In this document: piece by piece, positions 8,265-17,117 of the stretch | Numbering within the stretch: position 1 is the stretch's first letter | How the letters are laid out: every line of letters begins with the position of its first letter | From: Kallotenue papyrolyticum | Lineage (GTDB): Bacteria; Chloroflexota; Chloroflexia; Chloroflexales; Kallotenuaceae | DNA: 64,000 nucleotides | Assembly (NCBI RefSeq): GCF_000526415.1 | Contig: NZ_JAGA01000001.1 | Location: 372,001 to 436,000 of the forward strand | Reading direction: 5' to 3' | The notes under the pieces: model-generated | Seen by the model: only the letters and a program-made list of their open reading frames with translations | The model's database searches: none | What the model was told of the DNA's origin: nothing | Translations under genes and position numbers: made by a program

Positions 8265-9191
8265 CTACTGCTCCTGATCCACGGCGGCGCGCACATGGCC
8301 ACCATGCGCTGCCAGGCGTCGCCGTGCCTCGTTGGCATCCACGCCCGTCAGTGCCATGACGATCGCCGTTTTGGCTTCGTAGCCTGCGGCTTCCAGCAGG
8401 CGGCGCGCCTCGTCCGGTGGACAGCCGGTCGCCGTCGCTACGATCATGGCGGCGCGCCGGCGCAGCTTCTCGTTGGTGGGCTGCACATCCACCATCAGAT
8501 TGCCGAAGGTCTTGCCCAGGCGCACCATCACCGTAGTGCTGAGCGTGTTGAGCACCAGCTTTTGCGCCGTGCCCGCCTTCAGACGCGTCGAACCGGCGAT
8601 CACTTCGGGACCGACGATCGGCGCGATCATCAGTTCGACCGCTCCGGCCAGCGGCGAGGGATGCACGCAGGCCAGGCCGGCGGTGAACGCGCCCCGCGCG
8701 CGCGCCGCGGCGATCGCCCCTAGGACGTAGGGTGTGCGCCCGCTGGCGGCGATGCCCAGCACTACGTCGCGCGCGCCGACCTGCAGCTCGGCGATGTCGC
8801 GCTGCCCTAGCTCGGCATCGTCCTCCACCGCTTCCAGCGCCTCGGTTAGCGCGCGGTAGCCGCCGGCAATGCGCGCCACGACCACATCCGGCCCGACGCC
8901 GAAGGTCGGCGGACATTCGGCAGCATCGAGCACGCCCAGCCGGCCGGAGGTGCCCGCGCCGATGTAGATCAGCCGTCCACCGTTGCGGATGCGTTCGACC
9001 ACCACATCCGCCAGACGGGCAATCGCATCGCCAACGGCAGCCACCGCCGCCGGCACGCTGGCATCCTCGCTGTTGATCAGCTCCACGATCGCGCGCGTCG
9101 GCAGCGTATCGATCGTCACCGTACGCGGATTGATGGCCTCGGTCACCAGCGTCATGGACTCGTCTGCAGCGTTATGACTCAAGTTGGCCAC
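8265..9191 (-). CDS. murQ: N-acetylmuramic acid 6-phosphate etherase
   Basis: 308 residues, the normal length. MurQ cleaves the lactyl ether of MurNAc-6-phosphate, giving GlcNAc-6-phosphate and D-lactate in the cytoplasm. The SIS fold is clear: [20 protein letters not shown] followed by CPPTFG (the catalytic-region glutamate, residue 92), [20 protein letters not shown], and a C-terminal helical segment with [19 protein letters not shown]. The C-terminal UBA-like tail ends with [21 protein letters not shown] place the start at the GTG at 9191, eight bases after GGAAGG; an ATG at the [10 protein letters not shown] position (9155) is possible but lacks a good site. It is flanked by the GNAT gene and the sugar kinase. 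Confidence 0.95.
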   Translation of the reverse strand: MANLSHNAADESMTLVTEAINPRTVTIDTLPTRAIVELINSEDASVPAAVAAVGDAIARLADVVVERIRNGGRLIYIGAGTSGRLGVLDAAECPPTFGVGPDVVVARIAGGYRALTEALEAVEDDAELGQRDIAELQVGARDVVLGIAASGRTPYVLGAIAAARARGAFTAGLACVHPSPLAGAVELMIAPIVGPEVIAGSTRLKAGTAQKLVLNTLSTTVMVRLGKTFGNLMVDVQPTNEKLRRRAAMIVATATGCPPDEARRLLEAAGYEAKTAIVMALTGVDANEARRRLAAHGGHVRAAVDQEQ

Positions 9192-9214
9192 AATGTCGTC
9201 CTTCCCTGAACGGC

Positions 9215-9688
9215 CTAGGAACGGAGCATGCCCTGGTAGATCCCCGGCGCCGAATCGGGGATCAAGGTTGCACCGACGGTGCGCGCGTAGAACTCGGCTG
9301 GGCCGACGCCGCCGATGATCGCGTAGCCGTAGCCCAGCCAACGCATGGCGTGCAGTGTCGCCACCAGCAAGGCCGCGCCGACCCCGCGTCCGCGCGTCGC
9401 TTCCACAACGCCAATCGGTCCGAAGAAGCCACGCGCTGTCGCGTCGTAGCAGGCAAAGCCGAGCAGGGCGTCGTCAGCAACGGCCACAAAGCACGCCGGC
9501 GGCTGGTTGGCAAACGCCACATCGCACTCGCTGGCCCAGGCCGCACCCCAGTGCTGTTCGACCCAGCCCAGCACGAGCCGCTTCTCTGGGGCAAGCGCGC
9601 GGCGGATGGTGATTCCCTGGCGACGCTGCTGCTCCAGCGCCGGCTCCAACGGTGGCAGCTCGTAGAGTTTGACCAGCATGTCAGGCAT
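9215..9688 (-). CDS. GNAT-family N-acetyltransferase of the MurNAc salvage operon (YbbJ-like position)
   Basis: 157 residues with a GNAT fold: [20 protein letters not shown] at the start, [17 protein letters not shown], and the acetyl-CoA pyrophosphate loop [20 protein letters not shown] (R/Q-x-x-G-x-G/A pattern), then [20 protein letters not shown]. The acceptor is unknown. Bacillus subtilis also carries a GNAT gene (ybbJ) in its MurNAc operon next to murQ, so the association crosses phyla. An attractive but untested idea is re-acetylation of glucosamine or muramic acid from de-N-acetylated peptidoglycan. It overlaps the anmK end by eight bases, implying translational coupling. Confidence 0.8.
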   Translation of the reverse strand: MPDMLVKLYELPPLEPALEQQRRQGITIRRALAPEKRLVLGWVEQHWGAAWASECDVAFANQPPACFVAVADDALLGFACYDATARGFFGPIGVVEATRGRGVGAALLVATLHAMRWLGYGYAIIGGVGPAEFYARTVGATLIPDSAPGIYQGMLRS

Positions 9689-10907
9689 GGTGTTGCTCCT
9701 TGCAGGCCGGGTGATGCCAGCGCGCTGCGCGTGGCGCGCTCACCGGCGCGCGACTCACCTGCGCGATCAGCCTGCGATAGTTGGCACCGGGCGTGAGGCT
9801 GCCCAGCACCACGGGATGCGCCGCGCCGGTCGCGGCGGGAAGATTGGCCGGCCAGCCGTGCAGCGTAGCATAGCCCAGCAGCGCAAAGGCCAGCGCCTCC
9901 TTGGCATCGGCGTTCAGTCCTAGATCGTCCACGCAACGCACGCGCGCTGCGGGCAGCGCCGCAGCGATCATGCGCACCAGCGTGGGGTTGCGCGCACCAC
10001 CGCCGCACAGCAGCACCTCGTCCACCGGCCCCAGGAAGCGCCGGTAGGCATCGGCAATGCTACGCGCCGTCAGCGCCGTCAGCGTGGCGATCGCGTCCGC
10101 CGCCGTGCAGCCACGCGCGCGCGCCTGCTCCAGGTAGCGCCGCGCCTGCCCCGGCCCCCACTGCTCGCGACCGGTGGATTTGGGCGGCGCGGCCTGGAAA
10201 AATGGATGTGCCAGCCACTCCTGCAGCAAGGCTTCGTCCACGCATCCGGCAGCGGCCAGCCGCCCATCGCGATCGTAGCCCTGCGCGCCGTCGCTCAGCA
10301 GGCGCACCGCTTCATCGATCAGCACGTTGCCCGGACCGGTGTCGAAGGCCAGGTAGCCGCCGTGCGCGGGCAGGTAGGTCACATTGCCGATGCCCCCGAT
10401 GTTTTGCACGGCGCGCGCGCAGCCTGGATCGGCAAACAGCAACCAGTCCAGGTAGGGCACCAGCGGCGCGCCTTCGCCACCGGCAGCCATATCGCGCAGG
10501 CGAAAGTCGGCCACCACCGTGCAGCCGGTACGCTCGGCGATCACCGCCGGCGCGCCGAGTTGCAACGTTGAGCGCGGCGCGCCCGGCGCCACCTGGTGGT
10601 ACACCGTCTGGCCGTGTGAGGCGATCAGATCGACCGTGCTCAGCGGTACGCCGGCCTGCTCGGCAAGCTGCTGCGCCGCGGCGGCAAAGGCCTCGCCCAG
10701 CAGCACGTGCGTCTCGCAGACTGCGACGGTGCTGCCGCTATGGGGCGGCATGAGCTGACGCGCGCGCTGCCGCAGCGCCGCGTCGAACGGCACCATGGTA
10801 AAGGCACGCAGATCCAGTATATACTGCTGATCCACAACGTCGATCGCCACCAGCGCGGCATCGATCGCATCGAGCGAGGTTCCGGAGATCAAGCCCATCA
10901 CCAGCAT
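9681..10907 (-). CDS. anmK: Anhydro-N-acetylmuramic acid kinase
   Basis: 408 residues, slightly longer than typical (about 370-390). AnmK opens the 1,6-anhydro bond of anhMurNAc and phosphorylates O6 with ATP, giving MurNAc-6-phosphate for MurQ. The N-terminal phosphate loop reads MGLISGTSLDAIDAALV, and DLIASHGQTVYHQ, QNIGGIGNVTYLP, AFDTGPGNVLIDEAVRLL and VLLCGGGARNPTLVRMIAA are family signatures. Substrate comes from lytic transglycosylases, which points to use of peptidoglycan turned over by lytic cleavage, perhaps from other bacteria. The C-terminus runs about 30 residues beyond the fold and overlaps the GNAT gene. Confidence 0.95.
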   Translation of the reverse strand: MLVMGLISGTSLDAIDAALVAIDVVDQQYILDLRAFTMVPFDAALRQRARQLMPPHSGSTVAVCETHVLLGEAFAAAAQQLAEQAGVPLSTVDLIASHGQTVYHQVAPGAPRSTLQLGAPAVIAERTGCTVVADFRLRDMAAGGEGAPLVPYLDWLLFADPGCARAVQNIGGIGNVTYLPAHGGYLAFDTGPGNVLIDEAVRLLSDGAQGYDRDGRLAAAGCVDEALLQEWLAHPFFQAAPPKSTGREQWGPGQARRYLEQARARGCTAADAIATLTALTARSIADAYRRFLGPVDEVLLCGGGARNPTLVRMIAAALPAARVRCVDDLGLNADAKEALAFALLGYATLHGWPANLPAATGAAHPVVLGSLTPGANYRRLIAQVSRAPVSAPRAARWHHPACKEQHHA

Positions 10908-10917
10908 AGATGCTCCG

Positions 10918-11784
10918 CTAGCCTTTCACGGCGCCCATACGCACGCCTTCCAGAAAGTAGCGCTGGAAGATCAAGAAGAAGATGATCATCGGCAGCGCAG
11001 CCAGCGCGGCACCGGCAAAGATCACGCCGTAATCGGTGCTGAACTCGCCCTGCAGACTGGCCACGCCCACCGGCAGCGTGAAGTTGCGGCTGCGTGTCAG
11101 CACGATCAACGGCCACAGAAAATCGTTCCAGTGCCGCACAAAGGTGAAGATCGCCAGCGCCGCAATCGCCGGCTTGCACAGCGGCAGAATGATGCGCCAG
11201 AAGATGCCGAACTCGTTGGCGCCGTCGATCCGTCCGGCCTCGATCAGCTCGCCGGGCATGGTCTGAATATACTGCCGCATCAGAAAGATGCCGAAGACGT
11301 TGGCCGTGCCGGGGAGGATCACCGCCAGCAGCGTGTCGAGCAGCTTGAGTTCGCGCGTGACGATGTAGAGCGGCACCAGCGTGACATGCGCCGGGATCAT
11401 CAGCGTGCTGAGGATCAACCAGAACATCAGATTGCGACCCGGAAAGCGCCGCTTGGCAAAGGCGTAGCCAGCCATGGTGTCGAAGATTACGTGGAACACG
11501 GTCACGCTCAGCGCCACGATCAGGCTGTTGAGAAACCAGCGCCAGTAGTCGGTCGCCAGCGCGAACAAGCGCTGAAAGTTGTCGAAGCCCAGCGGATCGG
11601 GAAAGAAGCGCGGCGTGGTGTTAATCGTATACTTGGTGGGCGTCAGCGCCGATACGAATAACCAGTACATCGGAAAGAGCGCCACAATGGTCGTAGCGAT
11701 CAGGATCAGCCAGACCAGCGCCCGACGCCAGTGCCAGCGCCGGCGAGGGGCAGCGCCCTTCCAGAGGATGGCTCGCTGAGTCAT
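10918..11784 (-). CDS. Sugar ABC transporter permease, MalG type
   Basis: 288 residues with six predicted transmembrane helices, of the carbohydrate-uptake-1 (CUT1) permease family. The cytoplasmic coupling loop is PGELIEAGRIDGANEFGIFW (EAAxxDGA-type), which contacts the ATPase. The family signature around the second periplasmic region (NTTPRFFPDPLGFDNFQRLF) is also present. It pairs with the MalF-type gene three bases upstream and the lipoprotein at 12799. No ATP-binding subunit is encoded in the window, so a shared MsmX/MsiK-like ATPase is inferred. Expected cargo, from neighbours, is peptidoglycan-derived amino sugars or disaccharides. Confidence 0.9.
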   Translation of the reverse strand: MTQRAILWKGAAPRRRWHWRRALVWLILIATTIVALFPMYWLFVSALTPTKYTINTTPRFFPDPLGFDNFQRLFALATDYWRWFLNSLIVALSVTVFHVIFDTMAGYAFAKRRFPGRNLMFWLILSTLMIPAHVTLVPLYIVTRELKLLDTLLAVILPGTANVFGIFLMRQYIQTMPGELIEAGRIDGANEFGIFWRIILPLCKPAIAALAIFTFVRHWNDFLWPLIVLTRSRNFTLPVGVASLQGEFSTDYGVIFAGAALAALPMIIFFLIFQRYFLEGVRMGAVKG

Positions 11785-11787
11785 GGT

Positions 11788-12729
11788 TCAATACTCCACG
11801 TCAGAGCGCAGCACGCGGAACTGCACCACGGCCACGGACGCGATCATCAGAAACAGGATAAAAGCCTGCGCCGCGGCCACACCGTAGCGAAACTGCACAA
11901 AACCGTTCTGGTAGATCTGAAACACAATCGTTTGCGTCGCATTGCCTACGCCAGAGGGCGTCATCAGCAGAATTTTTTCGAAGACTTCAAAACTGGCAAT
12001 GGTGTAGAGCACCAACAGGTACAGAGTCGTCGGCTTGATCAACGGCACGGTGATGTACCACCAGCGCTGGATCGGGCCGGCGCCATCGATCTCGGCGGCT
12101 TCGTAGAATTCCTTGGGAATACTGCCCATGGCCGCAGTGTACAACACCACGCCGGTGGCCGGCACGGTCAGGATCGTCGAGAGCATGATGCTCTCCAGAG
12201 CGATCGTCGGATCAGCCAGCCAGCGCAGGGGTGCCAGGCCCAGCAGACCACGCAGGTAGTTGAAGAAACCGTTGGGCTGCGAGCTCAGCAGCCAGCGCCA
12301 GGTGATGGCGATGATCACCACGCTGGTGACGGCCGGCAGGTAGAAGGCGGCACGAAAAAAGTTCTGCGCCCACTTGCTCAGCCCTTGGATCATGCTGGCC
12401 AGTGCCAGCGCGATCAGGATGTTGGCCGTAACCGTCACCAGGGTGTAGTAGATCGTGTTGCGAATGGCGCGCACGAAGACGCCGCTCTGCGTGGTAAAGG
12501 CGACGCGGTAGTTCTCCAGGCCGACCCAGGTGCCGCCGCTAGTCAGGCGATAGTCCTGAAACGAGATGATCAGCGACCAGCAGACCGGGATCAGCACAAA
12601 GACGGTGAAGGTCAGCATGCTAGGCAGCACAAAGGCATAGCTCCATGCGTGCTGCCGCACAAAGCGACGGAAACGCGCGCCGAAGGGTCGCGCCGGGGTA
12701 GAACGGCGCTCCAGGGCTGCATGTGACAT
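11788..12729 (-). CDS. Sugar ABC transporter permease, MalF type
   Basis: 313 residues with six predicted transmembrane segments (first at about 28-50, FVLPSMLTFTVFVLIPVCWS). The coupling loop reads PKEFYEAAEIDGAGPIQRWW, the usual EAAxIDGA of CUT1 permeases. ATG codons at 12735 and 12729 are in frame; I prefer 12729 because GAGGAGC sits at the right distance there, whereas it touches the first ATG. It follows the binding-protein gene after a spacer that contains a strong stem-loop and is nearly contiguous with the MalG-type partner. Confidence 0.9.
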   Translation of the reverse strand: MSHAALERRSTPARPFGARFRRFVRQHAWSYAFVLPSMLTFTVFVLIPVCWSLIISFQDYRLTSGGTWVGLENYRVAFTTQSGVFVRAIRNTIYYTLVTVTANILIALALASMIQGLSKWAQNFFRAAFYLPAVTSVVIIAITWRWLLSSQPNGFFNYLRGLLGLAPLRWLADPTIALESIMLSTILTVPATGVVLYTAAMGSIPKEFYEAAEIDGAGPIQRWWYITVPLIKPTTLYLLVLYTIASFEVFEKILLMTPSGVGNATQTIVFQIYQNGFVQFRYGVAAAQAFILFLMIASVAVVQFRVLRSDVEY

Positions 12730-12749
12730 CGCCATGCTCCTCGCTCGCG

Positions 12750-12786
12750 CGCCCCACCCTCGCTGCGGCGCGACGAGGGTGGGGCG
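12750..12786 (-). repeat. Intercistronic perfect stem-loop after the binding-protein gene
   Basis: CGCCCCACCCTCG at 12750-12762 is exactly complementary to CGAGGGTGGGGCG at 12774-12786, with an 11-base loop. It begins 12 bases after the binding-protein stop and ends before the permease start. Such hairpins commonly stabilise the upstream message or attenuate the downstream one, giving more lipoprotein than permease. The divergent importer has an analogous palindrome at 19696-19727. Confidence 0.75.
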
Positions 12787-12798
12787 ACGGGTTGCTGC

Positions 12799-14214
12799 CT
12801 ACTGACGCCCGCTCAGAATATTGTTGATCTCCTCAGCCGGCGCGGTAAAGGCTTCTTCGGGCGTGATCTGGCCGAAGATCGCGTTCTGGATCTGCGGATG
12901 CAGGATCGTGCGGATCTGCGGCCACTCAGGGATGATCGGCGTGATCCAGGTGTACTCGACAAAGGGCGAGAACTTCGAGATGGGATCGCTGACCTCAACC
13001 GAGCGGCGCGCGCCCGGCGCCAGGTAGAAGCCCGGCACGTCCTGCTGCACCTCAGCGCTGGTCAGGTAGCGCGCCAGATCCATGGCCGCCTGGAGCTTAG
13101 CCTGGTCGTCAGTCTGCGCCACAGAGATCAGGCCGATGCCGCCGGTGGTGATCGGCTTGCCGCTGGCGCCGATCGGCATCGAGACGACCTCGAAGTTCAT
13201 GCCCTGCTCTTTGTAGCCGTTGGAGGCGCCGCTCGGCTCGCTGTACATTGCCACCGTGCCGCCCGAAAAGGCGCCCTGTACCTCTTCGATGGTCTGCGCA
13301 CCAAAGTCAGGCGGCGTGACCTTGTGCACCTGAGCCAGATCGACCAGCTTCTTGAGGCCGCTGATGCCTTCGGGCGTATCCCAGGTGTAGCGCTTGTTGT
13401 CGTCGCTCAGCGGCTTGGCGCCGTCGCCCAGGATGAAGGGCCAGGCGTTGACCACGCCCGGATCGATCAGCGCGGTGTAGCCGTACACCTGCGTGCCGTC
13501 AGGCCGGGTGAAGGTCAGTTGCTTGGCGATCGCGACGAACTCTTCATAGGTCCAGTCGCCATCCGGCACCTGAACGCCGCGCTCCTCGAAGATGTCGAGG
13601 TTGAGATACATGCCCACCGGCGGCACCCACAGCGGCCAGGCGTAGATTTTGCCGTCAATGGTCACCGACTGCAGCAGGTTGGGATAGATGTCGGCGCGAT
13701 CGGCCGCGGTCAGATAGGCATCGATCGGCGCAACCAGTCCGTCACGCACCAGCAGCGGCAGAATGTCCGAGGGCAGCCGGAAGACATCCACGCCCGTGCC
13801 GCTCTGCACCGCCTGGGTCAGCTTGGTGAAGCCCTCCTGCGTACCGGGATAGCCGGTGATCTCGACATCGATGCCGGGATTGGCCTCCTCGAACTTGGCT
13901 ACCGCCGCATCCATCAGGCGGCTGCCCAGGCCCTGGCCGCCAGGTTGGTAGCCGAGCACCCAGTAGTTGAGCGTGCCCTGATAGCCGCTCTTGCTGACGC
14001 GAATATCATCACCGGCGGTCGCGGTCTGCGCCGGCGCAGGGCTGGCCTCACCCGCGGGCGATGAGGCTGGAGCAGGGCTTTCTGCAACGCTGGGCGAGGG
14101 GCTGGCCTCGCCTGCCGGCGATGATGGCGGCGTTGCCGCCGGTTGGCCACATGCCGCCAGCAGCGGCAGGATCACCACCAACAGCAACGCCAGGGCGAAC
14201 AGTTTCCGCTTCAT
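12799..14214 (-). CDS. Lipoprotein sugar-binding protein of an ABC importer
   Basis: 471 residues. The N-terminus is a lipoprotein signal (MKRKLFALALLLVVILPLLA followed by ACGQ, lipid cysteine at residue 22), then a low-complexity Ser/Pro/Ala/Glu linker of about 50 residues typical of Chloroflexota lipoproteins. The rest is a family-1 extracellular solute-binding fold: GTLNYWVLGYQ, NPGIDVEITGYPGTQEGFTK, GTGVDVFRLPSDILPLLVRD, KIYAWPLWVPPVGMYLNLDI and FSGGTVAMYSEPSG. It should bind a muropeptide-derived sugar at the cell surface and deliver it to the two permeases downstream. The start at 14214 follows GAGGAGGTTCCC. Ligand identity is inferred from context only. Confidence 0.9.
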   Translation of the reverse strand: MKRKLFALALLLVVILPLLAACGQPAATPPSSPAGEASPSPSVAESPAPASSPAGEASPAPAQTATAGDDIRVSKSGYQGTLNYWVLGYQPGGQGLGSRLMDAAVAKFEEANPGIDVEITGYPGTQEGFTKLTQAVQSGTGVDVFRLPSDILPLLVRDGLVAPIDAYLTAADRADIYPNLLQSVTIDGKIYAWPLWVPPVGMYLNLDIFEERGVQVPDGDWTYEEFVAIAKQLTFTRPDGTQVYGYTALIDPGVVNAWPFILGDGAKPLSDDNKRYTWDTPEGISGLKKLVDLAQVHKVTPPDFGAQTIEEVQGAFSGGTVAMYSEPSGASNGYKEQGMNFEVVSMPIGASGKPITTGGIGLISVAQTDDQAKLQAAMDLARYLTSAEVQQDVPGFYLAPGARRSVEVSDPISKFSPFVEYTWITPIIPEWPQIRTILHPQIQNAIFGQITPEEAFTAPAEEINNILSGRQ

Positions 14215-14296
14215 GGGAACCTCCTCGTTGAGTGAACCTTGCGACGACCGCAATCTGAACCGCGCATGGGTGCCTCCTATCGCACGTTGGGCGGCT

Positions 14297-15541
14297 TCAG
14301 CTATACAGCAGCGCAGCGTGCGCCCGCGCTCGGAAGCGCTCCGGCTCATGTGCGCATGCCGCCATGATCTGCGCCGGCGTGGCATCCGCCAGCAACAACT
14401 CGCGCAGCCAGCCTGAGCCGGCGAGGCGATCGAAGTGCGCCGTCTGCCACGTCTCAGGGGTGGCGTAGCCCCGTCGGCGCATCGCTTCGTCATCGGCATA
14501 GATCTCGGTTGCCGGGCTGATCGCGAAGTGCCGCGCGTGGGTTGCGCGCAGCGCCCAGAGCAGCGCCACGCCCGCCGCCACCGGTTGGTAGGCCTGCCGG
14601 TCGAGCACGTGCGGTTGCACGCCATAGCACAGCAGGCCGGCATAGGGTGGGGCGCATGGCTCGAAAGCGATCGGCCGCCAGCGCACGCCCGGCAGCGCCA
14701 GCCCGTTGAGCGCATCGGCCAGGCGCGGCGCCTCGACCCAGGGCGCGCCCAGCCATTCAAAGGGTTTGGCCGTGCCGCGCCCGACCGAGACGTTGACCCC
14801 CTCCAGCAGGCAGGTGCCGGGATAGACCAGCGCTGTTTCCGGGGTGGGCATGTTCGGCGATGGCGGTACCCAGGGCAAGCCGGTGGCCTCCCACCACTGC
14901 GCGCGCTGCCAGCCGGCGCAGGGCACGACCGTCAGGTCGCACCCCAGGCGCGCTTCGGCGTTGACCAGGCGCGCCAGCTCGCCGATGGTCAGGCCATGGC
15001 GGATCGGCACATCGTGCAGGCCCACCAGCGTGCGGTAGGCCGCGGCCACGCCCGGCCCTTCGATCTGCACGCCACCGAGCGGATTGGGCCGGTCGGTGAC
15101 GATCAGCGCCACGCCCGCGCGCGCGGCTGCCGCCATCGTCTGAACCAGCGTCCAGGCGTAGGTGTAGAAGCGACAGCCCACGTCCTGGATGTCACAGACC
15201 AGCACATCCAGCCCGGCGAGCTGTTCGGGTGTGGGTGCATGCCGCGCACCGTACAGGCTATAGATCGGTACGCCAGCGGGATGGCGGCCGTCTTCGATAG
15301 CTGCTCCTTCAGCGCCCGCGCCCAGTAGGCCGTGCTCCGGCGCGAACAGGGCGCGCACCTCGGCGACGGCGATGAGCGCATCGGCGCTGGCAGTAAGATC
15401 CGGCAGCACGCCGCTGACGTTGGTGAGTAGGCCTACGCGCTTGCCGGCGAGCAGATCGCGGCGCTCGTCAAGCAGCACGCTGATGCCAGGACGCACTGCG
15501 CCGGTGGCCGGCCCGGCGCGCGATGGTTCACTGTGAGACAT
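14297..15541 (-). CDS. namZ: Exo-beta-N-acetylmuramidase (DUF1343 / NamZ family)
   Basis: 414 residues matching the DUF1343 family, whose Bacillus subtilis member NamZ (YbbC) releases MurNAc from the non-reducing end of peptidoglycan fragments. Signatures are LLAGKRVGLLTNVSGV, VRALFAPEHGLLG, DVLVCDIQDVGCRFYTYAWT, ALIVTDRPNPLGG, LPWVPPSPNMPTPETALVYP and LLEGVNVSVGRGTAKPFEWL. Unlike the Bacillus enzyme I see no signal peptide, so it is probably cytoplasmic and acts on imported disaccharides. It overlaps nagZ by 14 bases, implying coupled translation. The 82-base gap to the binding-protein gene has no obvious promoter. Confidence 0.9.
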   Translation of the reverse strand: MSHSEPSRAGPATGAVRPGISVLLDERRDLLAGKRVGLLTNVSGVLPDLTASADALIAVAEVRALFAPEHGLLGAGAEGAAIEDGRHPAGVPIYSLYGARHAPTPEQLAGLDVLVCDIQDVGCRFYTYAWTLVQTMAAAARAGVALIVTDRPNPLGGVQIEGPGVAAAYRTLVGLHDVPIRHGLTIGELARLVNAEARLGCDLTVVPCAGWQRAQWWEATGLPWVPPSPNMPTPETALVYPGTCLLEGVNVSVGRGTAKPFEWLGAPWVEAPRLADALNGLALPGVRWRPIAFEPCAPPYAGLLCYGVQPHVLDRQAYQPVAAGVALLWALRATHARHFAISPATEIYADDEAMRRRGYATPETWQTAHFDRLAGSGWLRELLLADATPAQIMAACAHEPERFRARAHAALLYS

Positions 15542-17117
15542 AGGCGTGCCCCTCGGCGGTGCCCGGCCCGCCCGTCAGTGAGACCGGTAGGTGACCCTGC
15601 GGCACGGCGCGGCCCGTCAGCACCTCGAGCAGCGCCACTAGCGACACCTCCGCATCGCCATAGGTCAGCAGCGTGGTGGCTCCGGGCGGGCTCAGCATCG
15701 CATCGTAGGGCGTGCGCACGGCGGCATGGATCAGCAGCCGGGCACGCGAGGCTACGGCCTGCAGCAGCCGCGCCTGCTCTTCGATCAGCACCGCGTTGCG
15801 CGTCACCAGCAGCACGGCATCGGCAGCCTCGGCCAACGCCAGCGCGGCGGCGACCTCGCGTTGCGTGAAGGTGGGCGTCAAGGCCAGACTCTGGGTCGCC
15901 GGGAACGCCGCCTCCAGGCTGGCACGCAGGCGATCGGCGCGCTCCAGCGCCTCTTCCGCCAGCGAAAAGCGCGGCAGCACGCAGTCGAGCAGCGCCAGAC
16001 GCGTCGTCGGCGCGAGCGGCAGATGTGCACCGCCCTGCGTCAGGGTCACGCTGCGACGGGCCACGGCCAGGGCCGCGTGCGCATCGGCGTCCGCTGGCAG
16101 CGTCGCCGGCGGCGCTGCATGCGTCAGCCGGTAGGCGCTCCGCACGCGTGCGAGACGTTCGGCGGTTGCTTCAAATACCTGGCGCGGCAGGCGTCCGTCC
16201 AGCACCGCCGCCTGAAGCGCCTGGGCCACGGCCAACTGTTCGTCGAGATCGCCCAGCGGCAGCAGCACATCGGCGCCGGCGGCTTTGGCCAGCGTTGCCG
16301 CTTCCTGCGGGCCGTAGCGATCGGCGATGGCGCGCATCTGCAGCGCGTCGGTGAAGATCACGCCCTGGAAGCCCAGCTCATCGCGCAGCAGATCGCGCAG
16401 AATGCGCGCCGACAGCGTCGCCGGCAGACTGTCCAGCGCCTCGAAGACGATATGCGCGGTCATCAGCGCCGGCACGCCCGCTTGGATCGCCGCGACGAAC
16501 GGCGCCAGCTCCATGGCCATGAGCCGCTCGCGCGCATGGCGCAGCGTGGGCAGGCCCAGGTGCGAGTCGACCGTAGTATCGCCATGGCCGGGGAAGTGCT
16601 TGGCGGTAGCGATCACCCCCGCGGCCCGCAGCCCTTGCAGCGCCGCCAGGCCATAGCGCGCCACCAGCGCCGGATCTTCGCCGAAGGAGCGCGTGTTGAT
16701 CACCGGGTTGGCCGGGTTGCAGTTGACGTCGAGCACCGGCGCGAAGTTGGTGTTGATGCCAAAGGCGCGCAACTGGCGACCGGTGATCGCCGCGCAGCTC
16801 TGCGCAGCAGCGGCATCGCCGGTGGCAGCCTGCGCCATCTGGCTCGGCACCGTGACGAAGGGCGCTGGCAGGCGACTGACGCTGCCGCCCTCCTGGTCGA
16901 TGGCGATCAGCAGCGGCGGCAGACCCAGTTCGGCCGCGCGACCTTGCAGCGTGGCCGTCAGGTGCGCCAGCGCCTGGGGGGTGCTGATGTTGTTGGCAAA
17001 GAGGATCACGCCACATGGACGCGCCAGCGCCAGGGCGTCCAGCACCTCGGCAGACGGTTCGGGGCCGACAAAGCTGAGCATCAGGCTCTGGCCAACCAGA
17101 TCGGCAAGCGTGGTCAT
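15528..17117 (-). CDS. nagZ: Beta-N-acetylhexosaminidase, glycoside hydrolase family 3
   Basis: 529 residues: a GH3 TIM barrel (about 1-340) plus a C-terminal alpha/beta sandwich (about 345-525), the two-domain arrangement of Bacillus-type NagZ. The NagZ signature KHFPGHGDTTVDSHLGLP starts at residue 173 and supplies the His of the acid/base dyad; the nucleophile aspartate is in IFTDALQMRAI (about residue 257). It removes GlcNAc from GlcNAc-MurNAc fragments. There is no signal peptide (MTTLADLVGQSLMLSFVGPE), so a cytoplasmic location is likely, whereas the Bacillus orthologue is secreted. The start overlaps the GntR stop by four bases and follows GAGGGACAACC. Confidence 0.95.
   Translation of the reverse strand: MTTLADLVGQSLMLSFVGPEPSAEVLDALALARPCGVILFANNISTPQALAHLTATLQGRAAELGLPPLLIAIDQEGGSVSRLPAPFVTVPSQMAQAATGDAAAAQSCAAITGRQLRAFGINTNFAPVLDVNCNPANPVINTRSFGEDPALVARYGLAALQGLRAAGVIATAKHFPGHGDTTVDSHLGLPTLRHARERLMAMELAPFVAAIQAGVPALMTAHIVFEALDSLPATLSARILRDLLRDELGFQGVIFTDALQMRAIADRYGPQEAATLAKAAGADVLLPLGDLDEQLAVAQALQAAVLDGRLPRQVFEATAERLARVRSAYRLTHAAPPATLPADADAHAALAVARRSVTLTQGGAHLPLAPTTRLALLDCVLPRFSLAEEALERADRLRASLEAAFPATQSLALTPTFTQREVAAALALAEAADAVLLVTRNAVLIEEQARLLQAVASRARLLIHAAVRTPYDAMLSPPGATTLLTYGDAEVSLVALLEVLTGRAVPQGHLPVSLTGGPGTAEGHAYVSQ

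Noticed and set aside
14214-14760. Upstream extension of the first binding protein by 182 residues
   Set aside because: It overlaps namZ out of frame and lacks protein character; the ATG at 14214 has a perfect ribosome binding site and signal peptide.
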